Source: Clostridium sp. CAG:510 (GTDB lineage Bacteria > Bacillota > Clostridia > Lachnospirales > Lachnospiraceae). Taken from it: a stretch of DNA of 13,547 bases. The stretch is from contig FR880819.1 of NCBI GenBank assembly GCA_000434615.1, positions 1-13,547 on the forward strand, written 5' to 3'. A program made the translations under genes and the position numbers. Shown here one piece after another: positions 1-5,306 of this stretch. A model generated the notes under the pieces. The model ran no database searches, was not told the origin of the DNA, and saw nothing but the letters and a program-made list of their open reading frames with translations. Position 1 is the first letter of the stretch. Each line of letters begins with the position of its first letter.

Positions 1-119
1 TTAATTGTAATTTACACCATTATATGGACGTAGCCAAAATCCTACGCGGAAAAGAGAAGAAAAGCTAAAAATCCGCGTAACCGCGAAAAAGATCCGGTTC
101 TACGGGCGCTTGGAGAGAG

Positions 120-156
120 AAAAAAGGAGCGAGAGAGGCGAAAATACGCCCGCTCC
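120..156 (-). terminator. Second (distal) intrinsic terminator, minus strand
   Basis: Read on the minus strand, GGAGCG (151-156) pairs with CGCTCC (126-131), and an inner GGCG/CGCC pair (137-140 with 147-150) closes a loop. A 5-nt AGAGA bulge lies on one side. Six U residues (120-125) follow directly. It stands about 20 bp beyond the first terminator and probably backs it up. Confidence 0.6.
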
Positions 157-165
157 CATATTTAT

Positions 166-214
166 AACAAAAAGAAACCGGTGCGCTGTCCCGATAAGGG
201 ACGGCGACACCGGT
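166..214 (-). terminator. Strong intrinsic terminator downstream of pilT
   Basis: ACCGGTG (177-183) pairs with CACCGGT (208-214), and the stem continues inward through CGC/GCG and GTCCC/GGGAC (188-192 with 198-202) to a GATAA loop, with one bulged A at 207. On the minus strand the stem is followed by a T-rich run (TTTCTTTTTG, 167-176). On the plus strand the following run is CTTTTCTT, so weaker termination the other way is possible. It ends the minus-strand pilT transcript about 140 nt after its stop codon. Confidence 0.8.
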
Positions 215-352
215 CTTTTCTTGTAAAATAAGCAATCGCATATCATGTAAAAAGCATGCGGCTATGTGAACAGTACACCGGACGGGAAAACACGCCTGAC
301 GTGCGCGATGCAGCACATGTCATGTGAAGCGCCCGTGCGGCGCAGTTCGCAC

Positions 353-1402
353 TTAGTACAGCACCTTCTCCAGGGATGCAGGGTCGGAGGAAACCTTCAG
401 GGCTTCGTCGCGGGTGACCTTGCCGTCGTTGACAAGAGCAATCAGGTCATCGTTTAAGCTGTGCATACCCTCTTTTCTGCCGGACTGCAGCATGCTGGGA
501 ATCTGGATGGTCTTGTTCTCACGGATGAGGTTTGAAATTGCCACGTTGGCAATCATGATTTCCGTTGCGATGACACGTCCGCTGCCATCCGCTAAAGGAA
601 GAAGCTGCTGGGTGATGACGCCGCGGATAACGTTGGCAAACTGAGAACGGATCTGGGCCTGTCCGTCGATGGGACATGCATCGATGATACGCTCGACGGT
701 CTGTGCCGCACTGGTGGTATGTAAGGTGGAAAGCACTAAGTGACCGGTTTCAGCGGCGCTGATAGCAGCGCTGATGGTTTCAAAGTCTCTCATTTCACCT
801 ACTAAGATAATGTCAGGGTCTTCACGAAGGGCGGAACGAAGAGCGGAAGCAAAGGAAGGCACGTCCTTTCCGACTTCACGCTGATGAATCATGGCACGGT
901 TGTGCGGATAAACATATTCGATAGGGTCTTCAATGGTCAGGACATGGCGGGAAGTGGTCTTGTTGATGTGATCGACCATGGATGCCAGAGTGGTGGACTT
1001 ACCGCTTCCGGTAGGACCGGTAACCAAGACAAGTCCTCTGGGCATTTCAGAAAGCTCTCTGACTACATCGGGCAGACCAAGCTGGGAAAATGTGGGAATT
1101 TCCTGCTTTAACAGACGGATGCTTGCCGCTAAATTGTTGCGCTGATGATAAATGTTGGCGCGGATGCGGGTGCCGTCACGAAGCATACATCCTACGTCCA
1201 GGTCCTCCCCCGAAGTGACCAACTCTACCTGTTTCTGATCCAGAAAGGCAAAAATCATGTTGCGGGACTCTTCGGCCGTGGGACAATCCGGAAGGATTTC
1301 CAAAGTACCGTAACGACGCAGAGCTAAATTGGTACCGACAGTGATATGAATATCAGAACAGTCGGTCTTTTTGGCATATGCCATCAGTTCTTCAAAGTTC
1401 AT
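353..1402 (-). CDS. pilT: PilT-family type IV pilus retraction ATPase
   Basis: A 349-residue hexameric secretion-type ATPase, expected in the cytoplasm at the base of a type IV pilus, where it depolymerises pilin and drives retraction and twitching. The N-terminal PAS-like domain covers about 1-110. The ATPase core shows Walker A GPTGSGKST (129-137), the Asp box TIEDPIEY (156-163), Walker B with DPDIILVGEMRD (195-206) and the His box TGHLVLSTLHT (219-229). The segment AISNLIRENK (288-297) matches the AIRNLIRE signature that separates PilT from the assembly ATPase PilB, with Ser in place of Arg. The length is normal for PilT (about 345). AGGAGGA six bases before the ATG supports the start. No other pilus gene lies in the window, so the machine it serves must be encoded elsewhere. 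The pilT assignment over GspE/PilB is fairly sure; the cellular role is inferred. Confidence 0.9.
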   Translation of the reverse strand: MNFEELMAYAKKTDCSDIHITVGTNLALRRYGTLEILPDCPTAEESRNMIFAFLDQKQVELVTSGEDLDVGCMLRDGTRIRANIYHQRNNLAASIRLLKQEIPTFSQLGLPDVVRELSEMPRGLVLVTGPTGSGKSTTLASMVDHINKTTSRHVLTIEDPIEYVYPHNRAMIHQREVGKDVPSFASALRSALREDPDIILVGEMRDFETISAAISAAETGHLVLSTLHTTSAAQTVERIIDACPIDGQAQIRSQFANVIRGVITQQLLPLADGSGRVIATEIMIANVAISNLIRENKTIQIPSMLQSGRKEGMHSLNDDLIALVNDGKVTRDEALKVSSDPASLEKVLY

Positions 1403-1441
1403 GTGTTCTCCTCCTACAGCATTATAAGTTTATATAAAAAT

Positions 1442-1470
1442 ATTATATGGTATAATGGCGGAAATAGAAA
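1442..1470 (-). promoter_or_regulatory. Possible pilT promoter, with a divergent TATAAT nearby
   Basis: On the minus strand a perfect TATAAT (1442-1447) has a weak TTTCTA (1465-1470) at 17-bp spacing. It would give a leader of about 35 nt ending in the pilT ribosome binding site. On the plus strand TATGGTATAAT (1446-1456) is an extended -10 without a good -35 and points toward the dead allophanate-hydrolase gene. The region is very AT-rich, so chance matches are likely. Confidence 0.35.
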
Positions 1471-1548
1471 GACATTTTTATAAAAGTTTTACGTTAGAAT
1501 GAAGAGAAAATAACGACTGCACAAATTTACTTTTCCGGGCAGTTGTGA

Positions 1549-2060
1549 TATAAGGATGCGGTCATGATTATGCCTACGGCGGGCGGTTCCTTTACCCGCG
1601 ACGAGGTGCGGGAAGACCCCATTAAGACCAACAGCAAAATGGGACTTTACACGAACCACTGCAATCTTCTTGACTTAGCGGCAGTGGCAATCCCGGAGGA
1701 TACCTCCGACAGGACAAGACCTTTCGGCATTACGGTATTCGGACGTTTCCTATGTGGAAAGCACTTGCACGGACGAGCATTATGAGCTTTACCGTCTGCA
1801 CACCACTCCCGTAAAACCGGGTCTTATGAAGACGGAGGGTGTGGGAAACCACATTAAGGTAGATTTGTATGCCCTGCCGGTTGTAAAGCTGGGACGTTTC
1901 CTGAGCCGGGTAGCGGAACCGTTTGTGCTGGGTGACATTACCCTGCAGGACGGTCGCGTGGTAAAGGGCTTCCTATGTCAGGGATATGCAGCGAAAGACG
2001 CAGAAAACATCACCGCAGAGGGAAGCTTTTAAGAGCATATTGGGAAGAGCAGGTGTATAA
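1549..2060 (+). pseudogene. 3' remnant of an allophanate-hydrolase-like (amidase-signature) gene
   Basis: The first open part (1549-1785) reads MIMPTAGG, then NSKMGLYTNHCNLLDLAAVA and RPFGITVFG. These match the end of the amidase-signature domain of allophanate hydrolase, the enzyme that splits allophanate to ammonia and CO2 in urea breakdown. Reading then has to move to the next frame (about 1750 onward), which gives YELYRLHTTPVKPGL and DLYALPVVKLGRF, VLGDITLQDGRVVKGFL and ENITAEGSF, typical of the separate C-terminal domain of that enzyme. Roughly 60 family residues between the two parts appear to be missing. Frame 2 stops at 2030-2032, but dropping one T from the preceding run would read GSFKSILG to a stop at 2058-2060, close to the usual family ending. 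A TGA at 1546-1548 and the absence of everything upstream show that the gene is dead. The functional relatives may act on a substrate other than allophanate. Confidence 0.8.
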
Positions 2061-2088
2061 GTCTGGAATTTATGCGCCGGCTCTTTTT
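2045..2088 (+). terminator. Intrinsic terminator of the dead amidase gene
   Basis: AAGAGC (2045-2050) pairs with GCTCTT (2080-2085), and GGTGTATAA (2052-2060) pairs with TTATGCGCC (2070-2078) using two G-T pairs, with a single A/G mismatch between the two blocks. The loop is 9 nt, and five T residues (2084-2088) follow. The hairpin is still nearly perfect although the gene in front of it is broken. Confidence 0.7.
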
Positions 2089-2151
2089 GCGTTTATGTAC
2101 CGGTATGCTCTTTTTGGGGGAGTATGCATTGCGACTCTTTTGGGAGGTTTA

Positions 2152-2180
2152 TGGAAATAGGATGTCACTTATGTTATAAT
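2152..2180 (+). promoter_or_regulatory. Sigma-A promoter with extended -10 for the alpha/beta-hydrolase gene
   Basis: A perfect TATAAT (2175-2180) has TG one base upstream (2172-2173), and TGGAAA (2152-2157, four of six matches to TTGACA) stands 17 bp away. Transcription would start near 2187, giving a leader of about 95 nt that contains an 18-codon ORF and a hairpin. Confidence 0.55.
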
Positions 2181-2244
2181 GGGTGGATGAAAAAAAGTAT
2201 TATGCCAATGAATTTAAGGGATACTTTGAAATTGTTTCCATGAC

Positions 2245-2267
2245 GGGACTCCTTCGGTCCCATTTTT
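2245..2267 (+). terminator. Terminator-like hairpin in the leader of the hydrolase gene
   Basis: GGGAC (2245-2249) pairs with GTCCC (2257-2261), extended by one T-G pair, around a 5-nt loop, with ATTTTT following. It lies between the promoter and the ribosome binding site, so it could attenuate the gene or stop upstream transcripts. The stem is short, and full termination is doubtful. Confidence 0.4.
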
Positions 2268-2282
2268 ATGAGGAGTGATGGT

Positions 2283-2858
2283 ATGAAAAAATTAGCAATT
2301 TTATTCCCGGGAGTAAATTACAGTGTGGACTGTCCGCTTTTATATTACGTGGGCAACATTTGTGAGAATGCCGGTTTTGAAATATACGAAGTGAAGTATG
2401 AAGGGTACGGAAAAGCACAGACAGCCGCAAAGGCTTCTTCCCTTGAGGAGTGCATAAAATTAGAATACGAAGCCCTGAAAGGAAAACTTCCGCAGGACAT
2501 GCTGCAAGAGTATGAGGAACTTGTGTTTGTTTCCAAAAGCATGGGAACCGTTCTGGCGGCGCATCTGGAAGAGGATTACGGGTTACATAATGTTACGCAT
2601 GTGATGCTGACGCCCATTGACCAGACTTTGCCCTATCTGAAAACGCAAAAGAAGATAGCATACATGGTAACCGGCACTGCGGATAATAAGGTAAATCACG
2701 AGGCGCTCCGGAAAATAAGCCGGGAGCACAATTATCCCCTTACAGAGATAGTAGGAGCCGGACACCGGCTGGAAATCAAGGGCAATGTGCAGAAAAGTAT
2801 CAAAATTCTGGCAGATATTATGGAAGCGATAGAAAAGGACCGCAGGCTGGCAGTCTGA
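2283..2858 (+). CDS. Small alpha/beta-hydrolase-fold protein
   Basis: A 191-residue soluble protein with no signal peptide. A hydrophobic first strand (LAILFPG, 4-10) is followed by a nucleophile-elbow motif VFVSKSMGTV, in which Ser86 sits in S-x-S-x-G, a variant of G-x-S-x-G. A late Asp (VTGTADNKV, Asp134) and a late His (GAGHRLE, His161) stand in the order expected for a Ser-Asp-His triad. The protein is short for the fold and lacks an obvious lid, like the compact esterase/hydrolase subfamilies. The substrate is unknown. The start is set by AGGAG (2271-2275) seven bases before this ATG; an in-frame ATG at 2268 overlaps that site and is unlikely. The gene is monocistronic, between its own promoter and a bidirectional terminator. 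Confidence 0.75.
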   Translation: MKKLAILFPGVNYSVDCPLLYYVGNICENAGFEIYEVKYEGYGKAQTAAKASSLEECIKLEYEALKGKLPQDMLQEYEELVFVSKSMGTVLAAHLEEDYGLHNVTHVMLTPIDQTLPYLKTQKKIAYMVTGTADNKVNHEALRKISREHNYPLTEIVGAGHRLEIKGNVQKSIKILADIMEAIEKDRRLAV

Positions 2859-2877
2859 ACGGTCCTTTCGGTTTTTT
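2834..2877. terminator. Bidirectional terminator between convergent genes
   Basis: AAAGGACCG (2834-2842), inside the last codons of the hydrolase gene, pairs with CGGTCCTTT (2860-2868) over a 17-nt loop that contains its stop codon. TTTTTT follows at 2872-2877 on the plus strand. On the minus strand the stem is followed by TTTTC, so it can also end the phosphoribosyltransferase transcript. Confidence 0.7.
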
Positions 2878-3421
2878 ATTCTGCTGTGGGAAACAGGGGA
2901 AGCTCTCTTAAGAAAACGATGTCGGTACGCTTAGCAGAATCGCCCTCAGCTAAAACGGCAGCCCTTTTTACAACATTGGCACCGGCGGTTTTCACAAGTT
3001 CTTCCAAAGCATGCAGGGACTCACCGGTGGAAATAACATCATCTAAAATGCAGACATTTTTACCCTTGATTTTTGCGGCATCAATACCATCCAGATATAG
3101 TTTCTGGGTACCGGAAGTGGTAATGGAGTTTACCTCATGGGAAACCACATCCTGCATATAATTCTTTACACTCTTACGGGCAACAATAAATTCTTTCAGG
3201 TTTAATTTTCTGGACACTTCATATGCCAGAGCAATTCCCTTGGCTTCGGCTGTTACAATTGCATCCACGGGACCGATTTTTTCGGCTAAAGGACCGGCAC
3301 AGGCGGAAATAAGTTCCGTATCTCCGATAATTACAAAGCTACCGAAGGAAAGAGAGTCATTCATTTTAATTAAAGGAAGCTGGCGCTTTATGCCGCACAC
3401 TTCGATTTCGTAAGTTTTCAT
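2876..3421 (-). CDS. Phosphoribosyltransferase family protein (adenine/xanthine PRT-like)
   Basis: A 181-residue type I phosphoribosyltransferase, expected to use PRPP and a purine base (salvage) or to bind PRPP as a regulatory ligand. The PRPP-binding motif VCILDDVISTGES (about 123-135) is intact with both acidic residues. An upstream TAEAKGIALA (about 57-66) matches the glutamate-Ala-x-Gly loop of adenine PRTs and the PurR effector domain. No DNA-binding domain is attached, so an enzyme is more likely than a PurR-type regulator. Which base it uses cannot be read here; adenine or xanthine are the best guesses. AAAGGA seven bases upstream supports the ATG at 3421; an in-frame ATG seven codons earlier (3442) has no ribosome binding site. 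It converges with the hydrolase gene. Confidence 0.8.
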   Translation of the reverse strand: MKTYEIEVCGIKRQLPLIKMNDSLSFGSFVIIGDTELISACAGPLAEKIGPVDAIVTAEAKGIALAYEVSRKLNLKEFIVARKSVKNYMQDVVSHEVNSITTSGTQKLYLDGIDAAKIKGKNVCILDDVISTGESLHALEELVKTAGANVVKRAAVLAEGDSAKRTDIVFLRELPLFPTAE

Positions 3422-3457
3422 AACTATATCCTTTCTTATCATTCACGACATGTAAAA

Positions 3458-3486
3458 AGTATAGCATCTCAGGACGGGAGTGTAAA
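3458..3486 (-). promoter_or_regulatory. Sigma-A promoter of the phosphoribosyltransferase gene
   Basis: On the minus strand TTTACA (3481-3486) and TATACT (3458-3463) are 17 bp apart, and TGC directly before the -10 makes it an extended type. The start would be near 3451, giving a leader of about 30 nt. Confidence 0.75.
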
Positions 3487-3524
3487 TGACAAACATTGAC
3501 AGTATAGTGAAGTATGGCAAAAAA

Positions 3525-3535
3525 TGTTATAGAAT
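3525..3535 (+). promoter_or_regulatory. Possible extended -10 promoter for the exporter unit
   Basis: TGTTATAGA (3525-3533) resembles an extended -10. A perfect TTGACA (3496-3501) is present, but it stands 26 bp from the -10, too far for a normal sigma-A promoter. This is the only candidate found ahead of the exporter gene. Confidence 0.25.
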
Positions 3536-3579
3536 AGGGGAGAGAAGTATTTTAAAGCAAAATCATGAAATGAATAAGA

Positions 3580-3792
3580 ATGCTTTACAAGAAAAATCAA
3601 AAGGTGAAGCAAAAAGAAAATCTGCCCGAAGAAGTAAATGTGATGTTTGAAAAGCCGGGAAAATTGAAGGCGGGCGCAAGGCAAGACAGCAAAAGCCGGA
3701 ATGAGCAAGACAGCAAAAACCGGAAGTCGTCGCAGAAATTACAAGACGGCAAAGGTCAAAACAGGGATGCGAAGTATCTTTGGAAAGTGTGA
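3580..3792 (+). CDS. Doubtful small lysine/glutamine-rich ORF upstream of the exporter
   Basis: A 70-codon frame ends 3 bp before the exporter ATG, a spacing that would allow translational coupling. The product is very hydrophilic and basic, without a membrane segment or cysteines, and contains a QDSK/QDSK/QDGK repeat. The 24-bp DNA repeat unit is a multiple of three, which mildly favours coding. Against it, no ribosome binding site stands before the ATG, the protein is low-complexity and no family is recognised. It may be leader sequence only. Confidence 0.3.
   Translation: MLYKKNQKVKQKENLPEEVNVMFEKPGKLKAGARQDSKSRNEQDSKNRKSSQKLQDGKGQNRDAKYLWKV
3681..3725 (+). repeat. Two tandem 24-bp-period direct repeats
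   Basis: GCAAGACAGCAAAAGCCGGAA (3681-3701, 21 bases long with its last A shared by both copies) recurs at 3705-3725 with one change (G to A). A decayed third copy (CAAGACGGCAAAGG) lies just downstream around 3740. The period is 24 bp, eight codons in the small ORF. Confidence 0.6.
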
Positions 3793-3795
3793 TAT

Positions 3796-5052
3796 ATGGA
3801 AGCAGAAAAGAATTACATATCCGGCAAGCAGGATGCGGATATATTTGTGAGACAGTTATTGAATATCGGGGAAGCCATGTACCAGTCCGGCGGCGAAATC
3901 TCCCGGATTGAGAACAGTCTGCACCGGCTGGGCAAGGCATACGGCGCCCAGCATGTCAGCGTGTACGCCATTACCTCCAGTATTCTGATAACGGTGGAAT
4001 TTGACAACGATTATTCCGTCACGCAGAACCGACGGATAACCAGGCGCGGGGCAATCGACTGTACCAAAATGGAAAGCTTAAACCAGTTGTGCCGGGACTG
4101 TGCGGCAGATCCCATTGCGGTGGCGGAATTAAAGGAACGTGTGCTGGCGATATTACAGGAAAAGCCGGGTGAGCTTCAGCGTTACATCGGGCAGCTTATT
4201 GCGGCAACCATGTTCACGCTCTTTTTCGGAGGGGATTTTAAGGATGCCCTTGTGGCGGGCATAGCGGTTTTGGTGATTTGCGCCATGCAGAAATGGGTGT
4301 GGAGCATCTGCTCCTCTGAGCTGTTTTTCAATGTGGCGTGTTCGTTTGTGACGGGTACATTTGTCAGCCTGATAAACCGGATAGTTCCGGGGCTTCATGT
4401 AAACCAGATTTTAATCGGCGATATCATGGTGCTCATACCGGGAGTTGCCATTACCAATTCCATCCGTTATATCTTGAGCGGCGACATTATTTCCAGTTTT
4501 GAAAAACTGATGGACAGCCTGATGCAGGCATTCGGCATAGCGGCGGGCTTTATGCTGTCTTTGATGCTGGTAAAGGGAAACATCACGGACTCCGGAATAA
4601 CCTATCATGCGCTGGAGAGGGCAGTTCAACTGCTGGCTGCGGCACTTGGCACCTGGGGATTTTGTATCATTTACAATATGCGGAAAAAATACATGGCGGT
4701 TTCCATGGTGGGCGGCTTTTTGTGCTGGGCAACGTTTCTTCTCATGCAGTACGGCGGCTTCTCCATTTTCGTGTCCACGCTGATGTCCGCATTTGTGGTG
4801 GGAATTTACGGAGAAATTTTTGCCTACATTCTGAAGGTGCCGACGACCATATTGTTCATTCCGGCGTGTCTTCCGCTGATACCCGGAAAGAATCTGTATT
4901 ATTCGGCAATGGCGATTATTGCTTCGGACTGGACAGGCTTTCAGGACAACATTGTTCTCCTGATTTTGTATGCCGTGGGAATAGCCATCGGACTGGCCGT
5001 GGTGGTGGAACTGGAACGTATCGTGAAAAAGCTGCCCCGGAAAAAACGGTGA
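3796..5052 (+). CDS. Fused ThrE/YjjP-YjjB-type membrane exporter (threonine/serine exporter family)
   Basis: A 418-residue inner-membrane protein. Residues 1-125 form a soluble N-terminal part with SGGEISRIENSLHRLG (31-46), the DUF1212 entry motif. The first membrane bundle runs from about 130 to 260 and carries LIPGVAITNSIRYILSGD (213-230), the conserved family loop. The second bundle (about 270-410) corresponds to the ThrE_2/DUF3815 domain, and a basic tail ends the protein. Many Firmicutes and E. coli encode the two halves as separate genes (YjjP and YjjB, linked to succinate export in E. coli); here they are fused, as in Corynebacterium ThrE. The substrate, an amino acid or a dicarboxylate, cannot be told from sequence. 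GGAAAG about nine bases before the ATG is a moderate ribosome binding site. No strong terminator follows; a weak A/T-rich hairpin may lie at about 5068-5098. Confidence 0.85.
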   Translation: MEAEKNYISGKQDADIFVRQLLNIGEAMYQSGGEISRIENSLHRLGKAYGAQHVSVYAITSSILITVEFDNDYSVTQNRRITRRGAIDCTKMESLNQLCRDCAADPIAVAELKERVLAILQEKPGELQRYIGQLIAATMFTLFFGGDFKDALVAGIAVLVICAMQKWVWSICSSELFFNVACSFVTGTFVSLINRIVPGLHVNQILIGDIMVLIPGVAITNSIRYILSGDIISSFEKLMDSLMQAFGIAAGFMLSLMLVKGNITDSGITYHALERAVQLLAAALGTWGFCIIYNMRKKYMAVSMVGGFLCWATFLLMQYGGFSIFVSTLMSAFVVGIYGEIFAYILKVPTTILFIPACLPLIPGKNLYYSAMAIIASDWTGFQDNIVLLILYAVGIAIGLAVVVELERIVKKLPRKKR

Positions 5053-5174
5053 TTAACAAATGCTTTCAAAGGAAACAGGAGTATAATTTCCCCTTTTTCC
5101 ACATAATAACTCAAAATGGATGTCCATGGTTTTCTGCAAAGAAAATTGTTTTGAACGGATACTCTTTTTACTCA

Positions 5175-5209
5175 GTTTCAAAAAATGAAAAATTTTACGA
5201 TTTTGAAAC
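5175..5209 (+). repeat. 35-bp dyad element, copy 1 (putative operator upstream of -35)
   Basis: Three 9-mers, GTTTCAAAA, AAAAATTTT and TTTTGAAAC, are separated by 4-nt spacers AATG and ACGA. The outer 9-mers are exact reverse complements, and the whole element is symmetric about the central A. It ends 7 bp before the -35 hexamer of the ATPase promoter. Confidence 0.75.
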
Positions 5210-5216
5210 CCACAGC

Positions 5217-5245
5217 TTGCATATACTATTTGCAGACAGTATAAT
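5217..5245 (+). promoter_or_regulatory. Sigma-A promoter of the ATPase gene
   Basis: TTGCAT (5217-5222) and TATAAT (5240-5245) are 17 bp apart. The start would be near 5252, giving a leader of about 55 nt. The two 35-bp dyad elements sit on either side of it. Confidence 0.75.
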
Positions 5246-5260
5246 AAGTATTGCAGAGCG

Positions 5261-5295
5261 GTTTCAAAAAATAAAAAATTTTCAACTTTTGAAAG
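5261..5295 (+). repeat. 35-bp dyad element, copy 2 (putative operator in the leader)
   Basis: It has the same 9-4-9-4-9 layout: GTTTCAAAA, spacer AATA, AAAAATTTT, spacer CAAC, TTTTGAAAG. All 27 core bases except the last match copy 1, while the second spacer is almost wholly different. It begins 15 bp after the -10 and ends 11 bp before the ATG, so a bound protein would block both polymerase and ribosome loading. Confidence 0.75.
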
Positions 5296-5306
5296 CGGGT
5301 GGCTAT

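Larger units (their letters stand above)
1..352. other. Intergenic region without a convincing gene
   Basis: No open frame here has a ribosome binding site or a recognisable product. The stretch holds the two tandem terminators listed separately. At 6-16 there is a short palindrome, TGTAA-T-TTACA, and at 19-24 a minus-strand TATAAT. Together these could be the promoter and operator of a gene beyond the left edge, but no good -35 was found. An 8-bp inverted repeat (43-50 with 72-79) has no clear role. Between 215 and 352, the 3' untranslated part of the pilT transcript, I see nothing else. Confidence 0.6.

Noticed and set aside
1975..2160. 61-codon frame after the dead amidase gene
   Set aside because: It overlaps the remnant and its terminator, has no ribosome binding site and no recognisable product.
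3496..3524. Sigma-A promoter using the perfect TTGACA at 3496
   Set aside because: At 17-18 bp spacing the -10 would be a run of A; no acceptable -10 exists.
3681..3740. CRISPR-like repeats
   Set aside because: Only two good copies with a 24-bp period and no proper spacers; better read as a tandem repeat.
5053..5087. Second promoter for the ATPase (TTAACA and TATAAT)
   Set aside because: The spacing is 23 bp, too long for sigma-A; the promoter at 5217-5245 is far better.
4662..5306. Long in-frame extension upstream of the ATPase start (open frame from 4662)
   Set aside because: It lies over the exporter gene in another frame and across an AT-rich gap holding a promoter. It has no family match, while the ATPase family begins at 5307.
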